Source of the DNA: Rufibacter sediminis
GTDB lineage: Bacteria; Bacteroidota; Bacteroidia; Cytophagales; Hymenobacteraceae
Reading direction: 5' to 3'
NCBI RefSeq assembly: GCF_014269285.1
Contig: NZ_JACOAF010000008.1
Location: 186,001-250,000, forward strand
DNA: 64,000 nt
Position 1 is the stretch's first letter, and every line of letters starts with the position of its first letter. A program made the position numbers and the translations under genes. The notes under the pieces are model-generated. The model saw only the letters and a list, made by a program, of their open reading frames with translations. It ran no database searches and had not been told where the DNA came from. This document shows positions 61,211-64,000 of this stretch, one piece after another.

Positions 61211-61235
61211 ACTTATCCAGACCTTTGTCTTCTCC

Positions 61236-61265
61236 GCTGCCGGTGCTTCTGTGCCGGCAGCTTTT
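61236..61265 (+). terminator. hairpin terminator between receptor and PepSY gene
   Basis: GCTGCCGG / CCGGCAGC (61236-61243, 61254-61261) with a TTTT tail. Some read-through to the next gene, 86 nt away, is likely. Confidence 0.7.
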
Positions 61266-61296
61266 CTGCAAAAAAACAAACTAACCTACCGCGCAC

Positions 61297-62616
61297 ATGA
61301 AAAAGAAGTTTACCTGGCGAAAATTGTTCACTGACATTCACCTCTGGTTGGGCTTGGCCAGTGGGTTGGTATTGTTTGTGGTATGCCTTACCGGCACCAT
61401 TTTCACGTTCCACACCGAGATTGAAGAGATGCTGGAGCCGGAGAAATACAACTTGCAGGTGCCGGCCAACGCAACTGCTCTTTCGCCAGATGAACTGATT
61501 TCAAAACTTCAGCAAACCCTAAAGGGGAAAGTAACAGCCCTGCAGATTCCGCAGGACCCGGCCAAACCGTACCGCCTCACCCTTAAAAAAGAAGAAGGGG
61601 GCCGCGGTGGGAAACCCGGTGGCGAGAAAGCCAAAGGGGGAGATAATGCCCGCGCCATGGCCGGTGGACCGGCGGCCGGAAAAGGCGGAGAAGGGAAAAA
61701 AGGCGGCAAAGGTGGCCCCGGCGGTCCAGGCGGAGGCGGACGTGGCACTACCTACCTCGTAAACCAATACACCGGTGAAGTGAAAGGAACCACCGAAGGA
61801 CCGGCCCACGGCTTTTTTGAAGTGGTGGAAGGCCTGCACCGGACGCTGATGGTGAAAGGAGAGCCCGGAGCGCTGAACCCCGGTAAGATCATTGTGGGCG
61901 GTTCTACCATCATCTTCGTGTTCCTCATCATCACCGGTCTGGTGATCTGGTTCCCTAAGAAACTGAAGAACTGGAAGCAGGGCCTGAAAATCAAAACCGA
62001 CGGCAACTGGAAACGCATCAACCATGATTTGCACAATTCCCTGGGCTTCTATTCCTCTTTCCTGTTGCTGATCATGGCCCTCACCGGCCTCTGCTGGTCG
62101 TTTGACTGGTACCGCGAAGGCGCCAGTGCCGTGCTGGGTGACCAGATCTTCAAGCAGCGCGGGGAAAAACCCATGAACTCAGATCTGGCCGGTTTCACCA
62201 CGCAAAAACCGGCCCTGGTAGATTTCATTAAAATCGCTGACGGAGTTCTGCCCTACGAGGGGAATTACCGCATCTCTCTACCCGCAGATTCAGCCGCTGC
62301 GATGGTCCTGACCAAAACCCAAAGCGGATTCTTCACCCTCTCGGCGGCAGACAAAGTGCAGCTGGATCAGTACACCGGCAAAGCCATCAAAGTGGAGAAG
62401 TTCGCGGATAAAAAGTTCAATGAGAAGATAGCCGCCAGCGTGAGGGGTATGCACCTGGGCGAAATCTTCGGAACGTTCTCCAAGATCATCTACTTTATCT
62501 GCTGCCTCATTGCCACCAGCTTGCCCATTACCGGTACCTTGATCTGGTGGAACAAACTCAAGAAGAAATCCAGCAAGCAAGCCGTTTCTTCCAGAGCGGC
62601 TGTCTCCAGAGTATAA
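61297..62616 (+). CDS. PepSY-associated TM protein (ferric-siderophore reductase-like)
   Basis: 439 residues with four hydrophobic helices (about 22-42, 203-223, 248-268, 390-412) and PepSY-type periplasmic domains, as in proteins that reduce ferric siderophores after uptake. LFTDIHLWLGLASGLVLFVV and FTFHTEIEEMLEPEKYNL are typical of the first helix. Unusually, about residues 100-150 are a Gly/Lys/Pro-rich segment (GGRGGKPGGEKAKGGD, GPGGPGGGGRG) inside the first periplasmic part, of unknown function. It sits directly after the siderophore receptor, so they probably form one iron-uptake unit. Confidence 0.88.
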   Translation: MKKKFTWRKLFTDIHLWLGLASGLVLFVVCLTGTIFTFHTEIEEMLEPEKYNLQVPANATALSPDELISKLQQTLKGKVTALQIPQDPAKPYRLTLKKEEGGRGGKPGGEKAKGGDNARAMAGGPAAGKGGEGKKGGKGGPGGPGGGGRGTTYLVNQYTGEVKGTTEGPAHGFFEVVEGLHRTLMVKGEPGALNPGKIIVGGSTIIFVFLIITGLVIWFPKKLKNWKQGLKIKTDGNWKRINHDLHNSLGFYSSFLLLIMALTGLCWSFDWYREGASAVLGDQIFKQRGEKPMNSDLAGFTTQKPALVDFIKIADGVLPYEGNYRISLPADSAAAMVLTKTQSGFFTLSAADKVQLDQYTGKAIKVEKFADKKFNEKIAASVRGMHLGEIFGTFSKIIYFICCLIATSLPITGTLIWWNKLKKKSSKQAVSSRAAVSRV

Positions 62617-62625
62617 AAGGCGTGG

Positions 62626-62735
62626 CTGTTTTTGGGCTGTTTTCGGAAAACTAGCCCCAGAATGAAAGCTCACGAAAAGCATGAAAGCAAAAGGCCTGAA
62701 CAAATCGTTCAGGCCTTTTGCTTTCATGCTTTTCG
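62626..62735. repeat. convergent-end hairpins (hairpin element and 29-bp palindrome)
   Basis: A dispersed hairpin copy (about 62626-62662) is followed by a perfect 29-bp hairpin: arm 62673-62701 (CGAAAAGCATGAAAGCAAAA..) and arm 62707-62735 with a 5-nt loop. A further copy of the element follows at 62736-62770. Together they probably terminate the PepSY and amidase transcripts from both sides. Confidence 0.85.
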
Positions 62736-62773
62736 TTTTCGGCCTGATTCTTCAAAAACGGCCCTAAAACAGC

Positions 62774-64000
62774 TTACGACGGATTGGTGGTTCTCAGGAA
62801 CTGCGGGGCTTTGCGGTGCTTGGACACCTGCTCGTAGGCGTAGGCAATGCTCAGTAGCTGTGGCTCAGAATACGCCCTTCCGAAGAAGGAAATGCCCACG
62901 GGAAGTCCCTGCACCTGCCCCAGCGGCACGGAAATATGCGGGTACCCCGAAATGGCCGCCGGGGTAGAGAGACCGTAGCCGGTAAAGGAATCGCCGTTCA
63001 CCAGGTCAATGCACCAGGACGGACCGTACGTGGGGCCGGTGATGGCATCCAGGTTGTGGTCTTTCATGATCTTGTCAATGGCCGCCTTGGAGCCGGAAAG
63101 CTGCTTGGCCACGGCCTCTTTGTATTCCTTCGTGTTCAGGTCGCCCAGTTTGTCAGACATCTCCAGAATTTCCTGCTTGAAGAACGGCATAGAGGTGGCT
63201 TCATGCTGCTTGTTGAATTCAATGACATCGCTCAGGGTTTTCACTTGGGCATTAGCGGTAGCCAGGTACTTGTTCACGCCATCCTTGAACTCGTATTGCA
63301 GAATCTTGAAGCTGTTGGCAGAGACTTCCCTGATCTGCTTCATCACTTCCACCTCCACAATAGTAGCGCCTTTGCTTTTCAGTTGCTCCAGCGCCTGCTG
63401 CAACAACGCATCAATGGCCACATGGCCTTTCAGGAACGATTTCTCCACGCCAATGCGCTTGCCCTGCAAGCCGTTAGCATCCAGGAATTTGGTGTAATCG
63501 GGGTGCGCTTTGCCGGTGCTTTCTTTGGTAATGCTGTCGTTCGGGTCTACGCCGGCCAAGACGCTCAGCAGAATGGCGGCATCGGCGACGGTTCTGGCAA
63601 TGGGGCCGGCGGTGTCCTGCGTATGCGAGATGGGGATGATGCCGGAGCGGCTCACCAGCCCTACGGTAGGTTTAAAGCCCACCACGCCGCTCACGGCCGA
63701 GGGGCACACGATGGAGCCGTTGGTCTCGGTACCCACGGCCACGGCGCACAGGTTCGCCGATACCGCCACGCCTGATCCGGAGCTGGAGCCGCAGGGTGTG
63801 CGGTCCAGCACGTAGGCGTTTTTGGTTTGGCCGCCCCGGCCGCTCCAGCCGCTGGATGACTCCGTAGACCGGAAGTTCGCCCACTCGCTCAGATTGGTTT
63901 TCCCGATGAGCACGGCTCCGGCGTTCCGCAGTTGCGTCACAATGAAGGCATCTTTGGCGGCTTTGTTCTGGGCCAGCGCCAGGGCACCCGCCGAAGTGCT
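62774..64000 (-). CDS. amidase signature protein (5' end outside window)
   Basis: Amidase signature family; about 408 residues are visible, and the frame is open to the window edge (GAL ALAQNKAAKDAFIV upstream of the first internal Met). Catalytic triad: Lys in IGKTNLSEW, cis-Ser in GSSSGSGVAV, nucleophile Ser in GTETNGSIVCPS. Hydrolyses an amide bond in a small molecule; substrate unclear (AS enzymes range from GatA-like to peptide amidases). The end is normal (TNPS stop). A signal peptide cannot be judged because the N-terminus is missing. Confidence 0.92.
   Translation of the reverse strand, partial: STSAGALALAQNKAAKDAFIVTQLRNAGAVLIGKTNLSEWANFRSTESSSGWSGRGGQTKNAYVLDRTPCGSSSGSGVAVSANLCAVAVGTETNGSIVCPSAVSGVVGFKPTVGLVSRSGIIPISHTQDTAGPIARTVADAAILLSVLAGVDPNDSITKESTGKAHPDYTKFLDANGLQGKRIGVEKSFLKGHVAIDALLQQALEQLKSKGATIVEVEVMKQIREVSANSFKILQYEFKDGVNKYLATANAQVKTLSDVIEFNKQHEATSMPFFKQEILEMSDKLGDLNTKEYKEAVAKQLSGSKAAIDKIMKDHNLDAITGPTYGPSWCIDLVNGDSFTGYGLSTPAAISGYPHISVPLGQVQGLPVGISFFGRAYSEPQLLSIAYAYEQVSKHRKAPQFLRTTNPS

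Overview
The window reads as chromosomal DNA of a Bacteroidetes bacterium, most likely order Cytophagales and close to Hymenobacteraceae (Rufibacter, Nibribacter or Pontibacter-like). This is inferred from gene content (DUF3943, WbqC, a TonB receptor with a carboxypeptidase-like N-domain, tricorn protease, LytS/LytTR pair), from promoters of the Bacteroidetes type (TTG - about 19 nt - TAnnTTTG), and from dispersed Bacteroidetes-style palindromes. Most genes are moderately GC-rich. Two stretches are clearly more AT-rich: about 1.86-4.02 kb (reverse transcriptase island) and about 43.5-52.2 kb (surface-glycan cluster).

Layout. 1-1.5 kb: 3' part of a gamma-glutamyltransferase lipoprotein. 1.86-4.0 kb: an AT-rich island with one reverse transcriptase of the defence (DRT/UG) type, preceded by a good promoter and a leader of about 320 nt full of stem-loops, which is the best candidate here for an unusual system. 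4-15.5 kb: SNF2 helicase, Dcp peptidase, MsrB, DUF3943 protein, a HipA-like kinase overlapping a DUF3037 gene, and a 59-residue small protein. 15.7-18.7 kb: a LytS-type sensor kinase and LytTR regulator enclosed by inverted copies of a repeat about 90 bp long. 18.8-23.1 kb: two divergent spore-photoproduct-lyase-like radical SAM genes, and a transglutaminase/Anbu-proteasome pair. 23.5-30.4 kb: PhoX-like lipoprotein, di-haem peroxidase lipoprotein, 2'-5' RNA ligase-like protein, GAF histidine kinase and receiver protein, a lipoprotein.

30.5-43.5 kb is an expanded Kdp potassium-uptake locus: an NtrC-type sigma-54 regulator, a 31-residue membrane peptide, an uncharacterised 117-residue protein, KdpF, KdpA, KdpB, KdpC, a porin, a KdpD protein holding only the cytoplasmic sensor half, and a separate membrane histidine kinase. 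The usual KdpD/KdpE pair is thus replaced by three proteins. Composite palindromic repeat modules interrupt the locus at 32 and 38 kb.

43.7-51.4 kb: glycan genes on the minus strand (two likely glycosyltransferases, NeuD-like acyltransferase, WbqC, Wzx-type flippase, DegT aminotransferase, one unrecognised protein), ending near a tRNA-Glu gene. 52.6-64 kb: unknown 439-residue protein, KptA RNA 2'-phosphotransferase, tricorn-type protease, siderophore-type TonB receptor with a PepSY ferric-reductase-like partner, and an amidase running off the end.

Across the whole window a short imperfect hairpin (arms near CGTTTTNGGGCTGTTTTC and GAAAANAGGCCNNAAAACG) recurs more than twenty times, mostly between genes near stop codons and sometimes inside coding sequence. 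I saw no copies in the reverse transcriptase island or the glycan cluster, which agrees with both being later arrivals.
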